A DNA stretch of 64,000 nucleotides from FLUQ01 sp031551515 (GTDB lineage: Bacteria; Desulfobacterota; Desulfovibrionia; Desulfovibrionales; Desulfovibrionaceae). The position numbers were made by a program, and so were the translations under genes. How positions within the stretch are numbered: position 1 is the first letter of the stretch; the number at the start of each line of letters is the position of its first letter. The stretch spans positions 16,229 to 80,228 of the forward strand of contig JAVBNL010000031.1 in assembly GCA_031551515.1 (NCBI GenBank). The letters are read 5' to 3'. Shown piece by piece: positions 38,364-45,790 of the stretch. The notes under the pieces are model-generated. The model made no database searches. It was not told where the DNA came from and saw nothing but the letters and a program-made list of their open reading frames with translations.

Positions 38364-39494
38364 ATGATGACCGCCCGACGCATCCTTATTATATGCATTG
38401 CCGCGCTGGCGGCGCTGGCGCTTGCCGTGCCGCTGCGCGAGAACGCGGCGACCGAACGGCGCGTTTTCTCCCTGCCCATAAGCCACGCCGCCTCTCTGGT
38501 TGAAAAACGCGGGCCGGATCAGGTTGTGGCGCCCGGTTTTGTGGAACCCGTGACCAAAGAGCTGAAGCTGGGCTTTGACCTCAGCGGCGTTATCGCAGAG
38601 GTGCTGGTCAAAGAGGGCGACGCCGTGGGCAAGGGCCAGGTTCTGGCCCGGCTGCACCTTGGTGAGTATGCGGCCCGGCTGGAAGAAGTCAAAGCGGCGG
38701 AGCGCCGCGCCCAGGCGGATTGGGAGATGCACCAGGCGGGCTCGCGCCAAGCGGAACGCGACAGAGCCGTGGCGGAGTTGGATAGAACCACGGTGCGTCT
38801 GGAACAGGCAAAAAAAGAGACGGAGCGGCGCATACCCATGGCACGGGCCCGTTCCATCGGCGAAGAAGAGCTGGAACGGGCTCGGCGGGACCAACTGGTG
38901 GCGGAAGCGGAATATATCGCGGCCAAACAAACGTTGTCTCTGGTCAATGAAAAGTACCGCAAAGAAGAGATGGATATGGCCAAAGCCCGTCTGGCCGAGG
39001 CCAAAGCCGCTGTTGCCGAGGCCGAGGCCGTGCTGGAAAAGAGCGAGTTGCGCGCGCCTGTGGCCGGAACGGTTTTGCGAATATACAGCGACCCGGGCGT
39101 GGCCTATTCCATTTTCACCCCTTCGCCGGTTCTGAGCATGGGCGACATCTCGGTCCTGAACGTGCGGGCAGAGGTTGACGAGCGCGACGTGGGCCGCGTC
39201 ATGGCCGGGCAAAAGGCCTTTGTGGCCGCGGCTGCTTTTGCGGGACGCGCTTTTCCCGGCGTTGTGCTACGGCTTGAGCGAAGCATGACGCCCAAGAAAA
39301 ACCGCAGCGGCGATCCTTCCGAACCTGTAGACCGTAGCGTGCTGGAAGCATTGGTCCGCCTGGACGAACCCGGTCCGCTGCTCTGCGGGTTGCGGGTTGA
39401 CGTATACATAGAAACCGCCCCCGGTGCGGACGGATCCGCCCTGCGCGAGCGGGTGGGTAATGAGCCAGAGACTCGAAACACCCCCGGTTCATAA
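38364..39494 (+). CDS. HlyD/DevB-family periplasmic adaptor
   Basis: A 376-residue membrane-fusion protein with an N-terminal anchor (about residues 6-22), a biotinyl-lipoyl half motif (GFDLSGVIAEVLVKEGDAVGKGQ), a coiled-coil hairpin (about 95-225, Ala/Glu/Lys-rich), the return lipoyl half (LRAPVAGTVLRIY) and a beta-barrel domain. With the two upstream ABC genes it makes a DevBCA-like tripartite exporter. Placed between the regulator and a PEP-CTERM protein, it may move a lipid or glycolipid linked to surface anchoring (inference). Confidence 0.87.
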   Translation: MMTARRILIICIAALAALALAVPLRENAATERRVFSLPISHAASLVEKRGPDQVVAPGFVEPVTKELKLGFDLSGVIAEVLVKEGDAVGKGQVLARLHLGEYAARLEEVKAAERRAQADWEMHQAGSRQAERDRAVAELDRTTVRLEQAKKETERRIPMARARSIGEEELERARRDQLVAEAEYIAAKQTLSLVNEKYRKEEMDMAKARLAEAKAAVAEAEAVLEKSELRAPVAGTVLRIYSDPGVAYSIFTPSPVLSMGDISVLNVRAEVDERDVGRVMAGQKAFVAAAAFAGRAFPGVVLRLERSMTPKKNRSGDPSEPVDRSVLEALVRLDEPGPLLCGLRVDVYIETAPGADGSALRERVGNEPETRNTPGS

Positions 39495-39504
39495 CGGAGA
39501 GCGT

Positions 39505-40188
39505 ATGTTCGCCCGCCACCCCGCCTTGCCCCGCGTTTTGCCTTTCGCCGCCTATATGTTGGTAGTGGGCGTTGCAGAACTGGCGTCTCTGACTGGGCTT
39601 GTCACTATTGGCCCCGCATCCTCGGCGTTGCTGTACCCGTTGAAAGCCGGGTTGCTGCTGGCGGCGCTTATCGTCAGCTTGCCGCATTGTTTCGAGCTGC
39701 GGCTGCGCGATCTTTTGAGCGGGCGGGACATGCTGTTTTCAGCACTGACGGGGCTTGCCGTCTTTGTAGCCTGGATCAACCTGGACCAGCCCTGGGCGGT
39801 TTTGGGTTCCGCCGCGCCCTTTATGCCGGAGGCGGCGCCGGAAGGGATCTTTCGCGCGGCCTTGCTGGTTTGCCGTTTTCTGGGCGCGGCCTTGCTGGTG
39901 CCCGTGGCCGAAGAGCTTTTCTGGCGGTCCTGGCTGATCCGGGCGCTGGAACACAAAAACTTTCTCGCTGCCGAGCCGGGGCGGGCAGGGCCCTTCGCGT
40001 TCATGGCCACGGCGGTTCTTTTCGCGCTGGAGCATCACCTCGTCCTTGCCGGGCTTGTGGCCGGCGTCGCGTATAATCTGGTGCTGCGGCAAACCCGCAG
40101 CGTCATGCACTGCGTTTTTTCCCATGCCGTGACCAACGCCGCTTTGGGCGTGTGGGTGCTGTGCACCCGCCAGTGGCATTTCTGGTAG
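39505..40188 (+). CDS. CAAX protease-related membrane protein (exosortase-associated CPBP type)
   Basis: A 227-residue membrane protein with about seven hydrophobic segments. The intramembrane protease motifs are visible: AEELFWRSW (EExxxR), FALEHH and HAVTN. A CAAX-protease-related family is known to accompany exosortase systems, with unproven function. The start at 39505 is supported by a CGGAGAG ribosome site; an earlier frame from 39424 overlaps the adaptor gene. It could process or degrade sorted proteins in the membrane (inference). Confidence 0.82.
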   Translation: MFARHPALPRVLPFAAYMLVVGVAELASLTGLVTIGPASSALLYPLKAGLLLAALIVSLPHCFELRLRDLLSGRDMLFSALTGLAVFVAWINLDQPWAVLGSAAPFMPEAAPEGIFRAALLVCRFLGAALLVPVAEELFWRSWLIRALEHKNFLAAEPGRAGPFAFMATAVLFALEHHLVLAGLVAGVAYNLVLRQTRSVMHCVFSHAVTNAALGVWVLCTRQWHFW

Positions 40189-40280
40189 AACCGCTGCCTT
40201 TTTCTCCTTCTTTGCCATACCCGTTTCGCCGTCCGTCTTGTCGGCGTTCTTTACAGTTGTCGGGAGATTTTTCTTTTTTC

Positions 40281-40318
40281 AAGGTAAATTAGTATGAAAT
40301 GCTATACGTGTTTACCTT
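40281..40318. promoter_or_regulatory. Bipartite palindrome, candidate activator site upstream of the PEP-CTERM gene
   Basis: AAGGTAAA (40281-40288) and TTTACCTT (40311-40318) are perfect inverted arms, and a second inverted pair GTAT (40292-40295) and ATAC (40304-40307) shares the same centre. The site lies 42-79 bp upstream of the -24 element, the expected place for a sigma-54 enhancer-binding protein such as PrsR or the 35052 activator. Confidence 0.6.
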
Positions 40319-40359
40319 ATCTGCTTGTTCAAAATGGACATTTTTTCGAACTCTTTGTA

Positions 40360-40373
40360 GGCACGCTAGTTGC
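40360..40373 (+). promoter_or_regulatory. Sigma-54 (-24/-12) promoter of the PEP-CTERM gene
   Basis: GGCACG followed by TTGC keeps GG and GC exactly 10 nt apart (GG at 40360-40361, GC at 40372-40373) and matches the consensus at nearly all fixed positions, the base before GG being A instead of T. Predicted start near 40385, leader about 56 nt. Confidence 0.75.
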
Positions 40374-40440
40374 AAATCTTCAGCAGTACGAGGCGGATGC
40401 GAATTAGCGATCTGTTCCAGCAATCACGAAGGGGGTTTCC

Positions 40441-41220
40441 ATGAGAAAATATCTCGCAGCCATTGCCGTCATCGTGGGCCTGGTGCTCAGCGCGCCGATG
40501 GCCAACGCCGCTCTGGTCACGGAATGGAGCTATAGCGTCAGCGGCATCTTCGGCACCGACTATAAAAACGACACAAACGGCACCCAGCAGGGAATTCAAT
40601 ACCTGAATGGCGGCAAAACCTTACGCTGGGGCGGCAACCCATACAGCTCCATCAGCCTCGCCGACAAGTCCGGCACGGTCTATACCGACGGACCGCAAGC
40701 ACGCGGGCTGGATCTGTTCCACGAGAACAAGGCCATCGCCGGCGGCTCGGCCGCTCTGCGTTCCGGCAGCGCGCAGTTGACCCTGAACCTGGCGCCGCTG
40801 GCTCCCGCCGGCCCTTCGCAGCCCACGTTCGATACGGTTCTGCAGTTCAGCTTCTTCGAAACGAACAACACCGGTGACTACCAGAATGACATTTTCGTGG
40901 TGCTCGACATCTCCAGCGCCACAAGGACCTTTGAGTACGACGGCCATATCTATGAATTCTCCTTCGCCGCTTCTTTCAAGAATCTGGCGACCGATTATGA
41001 TGTCTGGTACTACAATTACGCTCTGGACAAGCTCGGTCTGCCCCGCGGAACTCCGCTGTACGGCTGGGTTACCGACGAAGGCGCCAGCACGACCCTGCCC
41101 ACCTGGCTGCAAATCAAGACAGTCGGCAATGTTCCCACGCCGGAACCCGGCACCTTGGTGCTGATGGGCGCGGGCCTTCTGGGCGTCGGCCTCATGAGCC
41201 GGAGACGCGGCAGAAAGTAG
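40441..41220 (+). CDS. PEP-CTERM sorting-domain protein, THxN-like family
   Basis: A 259-residue secreted protein. The signal peptide spans residues 1 to about 23 (cleavage near ANA). The C-terminus is a textbook exosortase signal: PEP at 234-236, a hydrophobic helix (LVLMGAGLLGVGLM) and an RRRGRK tail. The middle resembles THxN-family PEP-CTERM proteins (SGTVYTDGP, then LTLNLAPLAP and NDIFVVLD), but the family THxN position reads FHEN (93-96). A GAAGGGGG ribosome site precedes the ATG. It is the only PEP-CTERM substrate seen here and is probably cleaved by the exosortase at 7824 and transcribed from the sigma-54 promoter upstream. Confidence 0.9.
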   Translation: MRKYLAAIAVIVGLVLSAPMANAALVTEWSYSVSGIFGTDYKNDTNGTQQGIQYLNGGKTLRWGGNPYSSISLADKSGTVYTDGPQARGLDLFHENKAIAGGSAALRSGSAQLTLNLAPLAPAGPSQPTFDTVLQFSFFETNNTGDYQNDIFVVLDISSATRTFEYDGHIYEFSFAASFKNLATDYDVWYYNYALDKLGLPRGTPLYGWVTDEGASTTLPTWLQIKTVGNVPTPEPGTLVLMGAGLLGVGLMSRRRGRK

Positions 41221-41233
41221 CGCCGCCTCTTCT

Positions 41234-41293
41234 CCCCGCATGCAAGAACCCGGAGTGATCCGGGTTCTTGCATGCGGGGTGTCGGTTTTTTTT
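41234..41293 (+). terminator. Strong intrinsic terminator after the PEP-CTERM gene
   Basis: A perfect 21-bp stem (41234-41254 with 41259-41279) closes on a GTGA tetraloop and is followed by TGTCGG and eight T residues (41286-41293). It sits 14 bp after the PEP-CTERM stop codon. Confidence 0.92.
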
Positions 41294-41325
41294 ACAGTGC
41301 GCAGGATGCTCTTTGCTTTTTACTC

Positions 41326-41343
41326 GTCATGTTGTATGATGAC
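41326..41343. promoter_or_regulatory. Palindromic operator of the FCD regulator (site 1)
   Basis: GTCATGTTGTATGATGAC, with GTCAT/ATGAC arms, is centred about 44 bp upstream of the FCD regulator start. The same sequence with two changes occurs at 45601-45618, upstream of the sugar-acid operon, so it is probably the binding site of the regulator encoded at 41379. Confidence 0.65.
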
Positions 41344-41378
41344 TTATGTCCAGACGATGATGTGAGTGGAGAGCAATT

Positions 41379-42134
41379 ATGAGTGCAACGAACGGAGCAT
41401 ACGGCAACGGATTGCGCGACAGGCCGAAGAATCTGGCCCAGCATGTTGTCGACGAAATTACGGGCCGCATACGGGCCAGGAATTTGCGGCCGGGGGACAA
41501 ACTGCCCACGGAAGCCGCACTGATGCGTGAGTTCGGCGTGAGCAGGACGGTGGTCCGTGAAGCCCTTTCCCGGCTGCAGGCCAGCGGCCTGGTCGAAACC
41601 CGGCACGGCGTCGGGACCTTCATTCTGCCTGAAGAGGAACTGGAAGCGGTTTTTCAGGGTAGCGGCCAGTCGCCGGTCACCATCAGGGACGTGATCGCCA
41701 TGATGGAACTGCGTATCAGCCTTGAGACAGAAGCCGTGGGCATGGCTGCGTTGCGGGCCGCTCCGGAACATGTCGAAGCAATCCGCGGCACGATGGATGA
41801 ATTCGCGAAACTGGCCGGGCAGCAGGATTTTGCCGTCGAAGCGGACAAGGCGTTTCACATGGCCATAGCCAAGGCCACAAAAAATAAGTATTTCGTCAAA
41901 ATATTCAGCTACCTCGGTGACGTGATCCCCCGTTCGCGGCTGAACACCCCGAAGATCAGCAGCGAAAGCCGAAAGGATTTTCTGGCCAGAACCTACCGGG
42001 AACATGAGGCCATTTTCAACGCCATCGTCAATAAAGATCCGGAAACGGCCCGCGCGGCCATGCGGCTGCATCTGAACAGCAGCCTGGACCGCCTGGTCAA
42101 GGCCCTCGAGGCGGTGGAACGCCGCCAAACATAG
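41379..42134 (+). CDS. FCD-subfamily GntR transcriptional regulator (sugar-acid operon)
   Basis: A 251-residue FadR-type regulator with an N-terminal winged helix (KLPTEAALMREFGVSRTVVREALSRLQASGLVETRHGVGTFI, about residues 40-82) and an all-helical FCD domain (about 100-240) with the metal-binding histidines expected in AFHMAIA and the C-terminal HLNSSL. FCD regulators usually sense sugar acids or other organic acids. It is convergent with garL and shares an operator-like palindrome with the garR-gudP/garD/garL operon, so autoregulation and control of that operon are likely. Confidence 0.9.
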   Translation: MSATNGAYGNGLRDRPKNLAQHVVDEITGRIRARNLRPGDKLPTEAALMREFGVSRTVVREALSRLQASGLVETRHGVGTFILPEEELEAVFQGSGQSPVTIRDVIAMMELRISLETEAVGMAALRAAPEHVEAIRGTMDEFAKLAGQQDFAVEADKAFHMAIAKATKNKYFVKIFSYLGDVIPRSRLNTPKISSESRKDFLARTYREHEAIFNAIVNKDPETARAAMRLHLNSSLDRLVKALEAVERRQT

Positions 42135-42199
42135 GCTCACGTAGGTCGCGGCGGAACGCCGTCGAGCATAAGCCTGCCATGACGCGGTGGAACGCCGCC
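42111..42199. repeat. Three degenerate copies of a 16-bp GC-rich palindromic unit
   Basis: GCGGyGGAACGCCGyC occurs at 42111-42126 (inside the last codons of the FCD regulator), 42148-42163 and 42184-42199, spaced 37 and 36 bp. Copies 1 and 2 also share about 14 bp of following sequence (CATARGC), suggesting an old tandem duplication of the gene's 3' end. Confidence 0.6.
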
Positions 42200-42217
42200 G
42201 GATGGAGAGGTGCCACA

Positions 42218-42259
42218 GAGCAGCGGCCCGGGCGGATGCGTCCGCCCCGGCCGCTGCTC
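42218..42259. terminator. Hairpin between convergent genes, probable bidirectional terminator
   Basis: A 19-bp stem with one mismatch (42218-42236 with 42241-42259, TGCG loop) lies between the stops of the FCD regulator and garL. It lacks a clear T-tract, so termination is inferred from stem strength and position. Confidence 0.55.
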
Positions 42260-42276
42260 GTCCGCACGGCTGCGGA

Positions 42277-43058
42277 TCAGGCGGCGTACTTGTCTTTCAG
42301 GGCCTGGGTCCCGGCCCGGAACACGCCGAGATCGCTGCCCACGGCCACCATGCTGATGCCGAGTTCCATATACTTGCGCGCATCGGCTTCGAGGGGCGCG
42401 AGAATACCCACGGATTTGCCGTGTTTTTTCGCAACGGCAACCACACTCCGGATGGCGCTCTGCACTTCGGGGCTGCCCGGGTTGCCCAGGTGCCCAAGGC
42501 AGGCGGAGAGATCCGAGGGGCCGATGAACACCGCATCCACGCCGTCAACGGAACATATGTCGTCCAGGTTGGCCAGGGCTTCGCAGCTTTCAATCTGCAC
42601 GGTCAGGCTGATCTGCTCGTTGATGACCTGGAAATAGTCAGGAATGGCGCCGTACATGTTGCCCCGGTGCGATACGGAAACGCCCCGTACCCCGTGCGGG
42701 GGATAGCGCAGAGCCCTTGCCGCTGCCTCAGCTTCTTCCCTGTTGTTGATCATGGGCAGCAGGAAGTTATGGAAACCCGCGTCGAGCAAGCGCTTGATCA
42801 GGGCCGTGTCGTTGCAGGGGGGCGTACCAGGGGCGCGCTGGGGCTGTCTTTCAGGGCCATAAGCTGGGGCGCCAGGCTGAGCACGTCATTGAGGGCGTGT
42901 TCGGCATCCAGCACCAGCCAGTCAAAGCCTGCCAGGCCCAGCACTTCAGTGGTTACGGGGTTGCCCAGGGCGCACCAGCAGCCTATTACCGTTTCCCTGT
43001 TGCGCAAGGACTGTTCGAAAGAGTTGGGAACCGGGCGATATGGTTTTCTGTCTGACAT
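42277..43058 (-). pseudogene. garL: garL-like aldolase (HpcH/HpaI family) broken by a -1 frameshift
   Basis: Two adjacent frames make one aldolase. The N-terminal part (start 43058, GAGG ribosome site) contains LVLDAEHALND and runs to LVRPP; the C-terminal part contains LLDAGFHNFLLPMI, the metal ligand Glu in QIESCEA and Asp in IGPSDLS. The break is at a run of six C (42817-42822 on the plus strand as G); seven would restore VRPPCNDTALIKRLLDAG. The enzyme class cleaves 5-keto-4-deoxy-D-glucarate to pyruvate and tartronate semialdehyde. As written the product stops shortly after residue 90, so this is a damaged gene or a base-call error. Confidence 0.85.
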
Positions 43059-43124
43059 TGCAAGCCTCATATGTGATATTTTGATGTTGCCTGACGCTGG
43101 GCCTGATCCATGCATTCGCCGCGC

Positions 43125-44675
43125 TCAGGTTATGGGCGCCGGGTTGAACAGGGCCAGCGAGTTGGCATAGCCCCAATGTTCGCCCCAAGTCTTTTTGCCG
43201 CTTGCCACATCCAGAATCAGTTGGAAAATTTCCATGCCCACGTCCTCGATGCCGCGTTCGCCGGTGGCGATGGTGCCCGCGTTGACCTCCATCAGGTCAT
43301 GCCAGCGCCGGGCCAGGTCGTTGCGCGTGGCCACCTTGATGACCGGCACTTCGCGCAGGCTGTAGGGCGTGCCGCGTCCTGTGGAAAAGACGTGCACGTT
43401 CATGCCCGCCGCCACCTGCAAGGTGCCGCAGACAAAGTCGGAAGCGGGGGTGGCCACGTAATACAGCCCCTTGCCGCCTTTGGGGATGCGCTCCCCGGGC
43501 GGCACCACGCCGACGATGGGCGCGCTGCCGGATTTGACGATGGAGCCCATGGTCTTTTCCGTGATATTGTTCAGCCCGCCTTTCTTGTTGCCCGGCGTGG
43601 TGTTGGCGCTGCGGTCCACGCCGCCTTTGGCCAGATAGTTGTCGTACCAGCGCATTTCGCGCTTCAGGGCTTCGCCCACGTCTCGCGAGGCGGCTCTGGC
43701 CACCAGTATTTCGACGCCGTCGCGCACTTCCGTATTTTCCGAAAAATACACCGTGCCGCCCGCCCTGACGATGAGGTCAGCCGCATAGCCGATGGCAGGG
43801 TTGGCGGTCAGTCCGGAAAAGGCGTCGCTGCCCCCGCACTGCAGGCCCACGCAGAGGTCCGAGGCCGGGCACGTTTCCCGTTTGCGTTGATCCAGCACGC
43901 GCAGCTTGTTCTCCGCCGCGGACAGGATGGCCCCGAGCATGGCTTCGCAGCCGACCAGTTCTTCATCTTGCAGGCAGACGGAATCGGTCCCGTGGCCTTG
44001 CAGCGGCAAACTGCCCTGGGGCAGCAGTTTGTCGGGGGGCAGTTTTTCACAGCCCAGGCTGACCATCAGGGGCATGCCGCCGAAGTTGGGGTTGGCCATG
44101 ATGTTGCGCAGGGTGCGGATGGGGATATAGGCGTCGGGAGCATCAATGGCCACGCCGCAGCCGTAGATGTGCTGAATGGCCACCACGTCGTCCACATTGG
44201 GGAATTTGGGCAGCAGCTCCCGCTTGATGCGGTCCACGGCCAGGTCCACGATGCCCGCTACGCACTGCACCGTGGTGGTAAGGGCCAATATGTTGCGCGT
44301 GCCCACGCTGCCGTCCGCGTTGCGGTAGCCCTGAAAGGTGTATCCGCGTTCAAGGGGAGCGAAGCGTTTTTCATAGACTGACAGAGGGATGTCGTCGAGT
44401 TCAGGCGAGGGCGGCATGCGCAGCAGCTCTTCCGTCACCCAGGCGCCGGCGGGGATATCCTGCCGGGCATATCCGATGGGCACGCCGTAGCGGAGAACGG
44501 GCTCGTCTTTGGCGATGCGTTTGAGCGCGACCTTATGGGCCTGCGGGATATCCTCCGTGAGTACGGGGCCGCCGGGAACGGCCGTTCCCGCTTTAAGCCC
44601 GCCGTCATTGGCGATGACGGCCACGGTATCTTGGGCGTGAACTTTGATGCAAAGCGGGGTGGTCTGCTTGGACAT
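43125..44675 (-). CDS. garD: Galactarate dehydratase-like protein (UxaA/GarD family)
   Basis: A 516-residue enzyme close to GarD length. The N-terminal SAF-like domain (about residues 8-90, VAVIANDGGLKAG) is followed by the catalytic domain with GYRNADGSVGTRN, QHIYGCG, LGCEKLP and GLQCGGSDAFSGLTANPA, the cysteine/aspartate motifs of altronate/galactarate dehydratases. It dehydrates galactarate to 5-keto-4-deoxyglucarate, the GarL substrate. It is intact, while both neighbours in the pathway are damaged. It lies 43 bp downstream of the chimeric garR-gudP ORF. UxaA-type altronate dehydratase is an alternative. Confidence 0.85.
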   Translation of the reverse strand: MSKQTTPLCIKVHAQDTVAVIANDGGLKAGTAVPGGPVLTEDIPQAHKVALKRIAKDEPVLRYGVPIGYARQDIPAGAWVTEELLRMPPSPELDDIPLSVYEKRFAPLERGYTFQGYRNADGSVGTRNILALTTTVQCVAGIVDLAVDRIKRELLPKFPNVDDVVAIQHIYGCGVAIDAPDAYIPIRTLRNIMANPNFGGMPLMVSLGCEKLPPDKLLPQGSLPLQGHGTDSVCLQDEELVGCEAMLGAILSAAENKLRVLDQRKRETCPASDLCVGLQCGGSDAFSGLTANPAIGYAADLIVRAGGTVYFSENTEVRDGVEILVARAASRDVGEALKREMRWYDNYLAKGGVDRSANTTPGNKKGGLNNITEKTMGSIVKSGSAPIVGVVPPGERIPKGGKGLYYVATPASDFVCGTLQVAAGMNVHVFSTGRGTPYSLREVPVIKVATRNDLARRWHDLMEVNAGTIATGERGIEDVGMEIFQLILDVASGKKTWGEHWGYANSLALFNPAPIT

Positions 44676-44718
44676 AGTATGCTCCTTAATTCTCAGGTCA
44701 GGAAGAAGGGCGGCTTCG

Positions 44719-45522
44719 TCACGCTTTCAGCTGCAATCGTTCAATTTTGCCGACCATGAACAGATAGGCGATCATCGCGCCCACGGCGTGCAGGGCGACG
44801 TAGAGCAGCGCGCCGTGGAAAGAGCCGGTGACGGCCACTATATAACCGATGGCGATGGGAGTGAGAATACCCGCTATGTTGCCGCACATGTTGAACACCC
44901 CGCCCGCGAGCCCGCTGATTTCTTTGGGCGCGGCGTCCGAAATGACCGCCCAGCCCAACGCGCCAAAGCCTTTGCCGAAGAAGGACAGGGACATGAAGAA
45001 GACCACCAGGGCGGTGGTGTCGACATAGTTGCACAGTACGATGCTGGTGGAAAGCAGCATGCCCAGAATGATGGGGGTCTTGCGGGCCAAGGTCAGGGAA
45101 CCGGTTCTGCGGATCAGCGCATCGGAAAGAGTAGCGTCAACGGCTCTGGGCTCGCCGCCGCTCACCGGGGCGTCGATCATGCGGATGCCCTTGGCAGCCA
45201 GACTGCTATGAATTTCCCTGGCCGCCAGCGGGACGATGGAACTCATGTCGATAAGCAGGGCTCCCGCTGCCGCGTTGTCAGACAACCCCTCGGCTCCTAA
45301 TGCCACTTCCCGCACCTGGGGCGAGTTGGGCAGCATGGTGATGATGATTGCGCACTGCCGGGCAAGTTCGGCAACGGATCCGGCCGCAATGCCCCCGGCG
45401 GCGGCCATCGCATCCACGGCGGCTTTTGACCGGTTGTAGCAAACGACAGAGTATCCCGCTTGCAGCAGGTTTTTGCACATGGGTTTGCCCATGATCCCCA
45501 AGCCTATGAATCCTACCCGCAT
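44719..45522 (-). CDS. Chimeric ORF: GarR N-terminus fused to GudP-like MFS C-terminus
   Basis: Residues 1 to about 130 are the NAD-binding half of tartronate semialdehyde reductase (GFIGLGIMGKPM start, PNSPQV, DMSSI, IDAPVSGGEP). From about residue 132 the sequence switches to the last five to six membrane segments of a glucarate/galactarate MFS permease (SDALIRRTGSLTLARKTPI onward, FFGKGFGALGWAVISDAAP, NMCGNIAGILTPI). The join is near 45120-45135. The reductase lacks its C-terminal catalytic lysine domain and the permease lacks its first half, so neither function should remain. The simplest origin is an in-frame deletion between garR and gudP; an assembly join is possible. Confidence 0.85.
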   Translation of the reverse strand: MRVGFIGLGIMGKPMCKNLLQAGYSVVCYNRSKAAVDAMAAAGGIAAGSVAELARQCAIIITMLPNSPQVREVALGAEGLSDNAAAGALLIDMSSIVPLAAREIHSSLAAKGIRMIDAPVSGGEPRAVDATLSDALIRRTGSLTLARKTPIILGMLLSTSIVLCNYVDTTALVVFFMSLSFFGKGFGALGWAVISDAAPKEISGLAGGVFNMCGNIAGILTPIAIGYIVAVTGSFHGALLYVALHAVGAMIAYLFMVGKIERLQLKA

Positions 45523-45600
45523 GGCGTTCTCCTGGCCGTTTCGCTGTATCCGCCGAGGCCTTGCCGTGTTGAGACGGCCTTTTCGGAGGAGGTCAATTAC

Positions 45601-45618
45601 GTCATGTTGTACGATGTC
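45601..45618. promoter_or_regulatory. Palindromic operator of the FCD regulator (site 2)
   Basis: GTCATGTTGTACGATGTC, matching 16 of 18 positions of the site at 41326-41343, lies about 79 bp upstream of the chimeric garR-gudP start on the minus strand. It links the 41379 regulator to this operon. The rest of the 263-bp region is AT-rich, with a 12-bp palindrome AAATATATATTT at 45764-45775. Confidence 0.65.
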
Positions 45619-45790
45619 TGATTTCTAGCGAAAAGCAAAAGCATTAGCAAACATTAATTTTCACAAAACTCAATTTTATGATAATACGGCGTTATTTAAT
45701 GCTTTTTTACCTGACGAGAGCGATCGGAAGGCTCCACTGAAATATCATGTTGCTTTTATAGATAAATATATATTTATATTTGCACATGCG

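Noticed and set aside
41379..42134. Possible prophage or plasmid origin of the sugar-acid module
   Set aside because: No integrase, attachment repeat or composition change was seen; damage alone does not show transfer.
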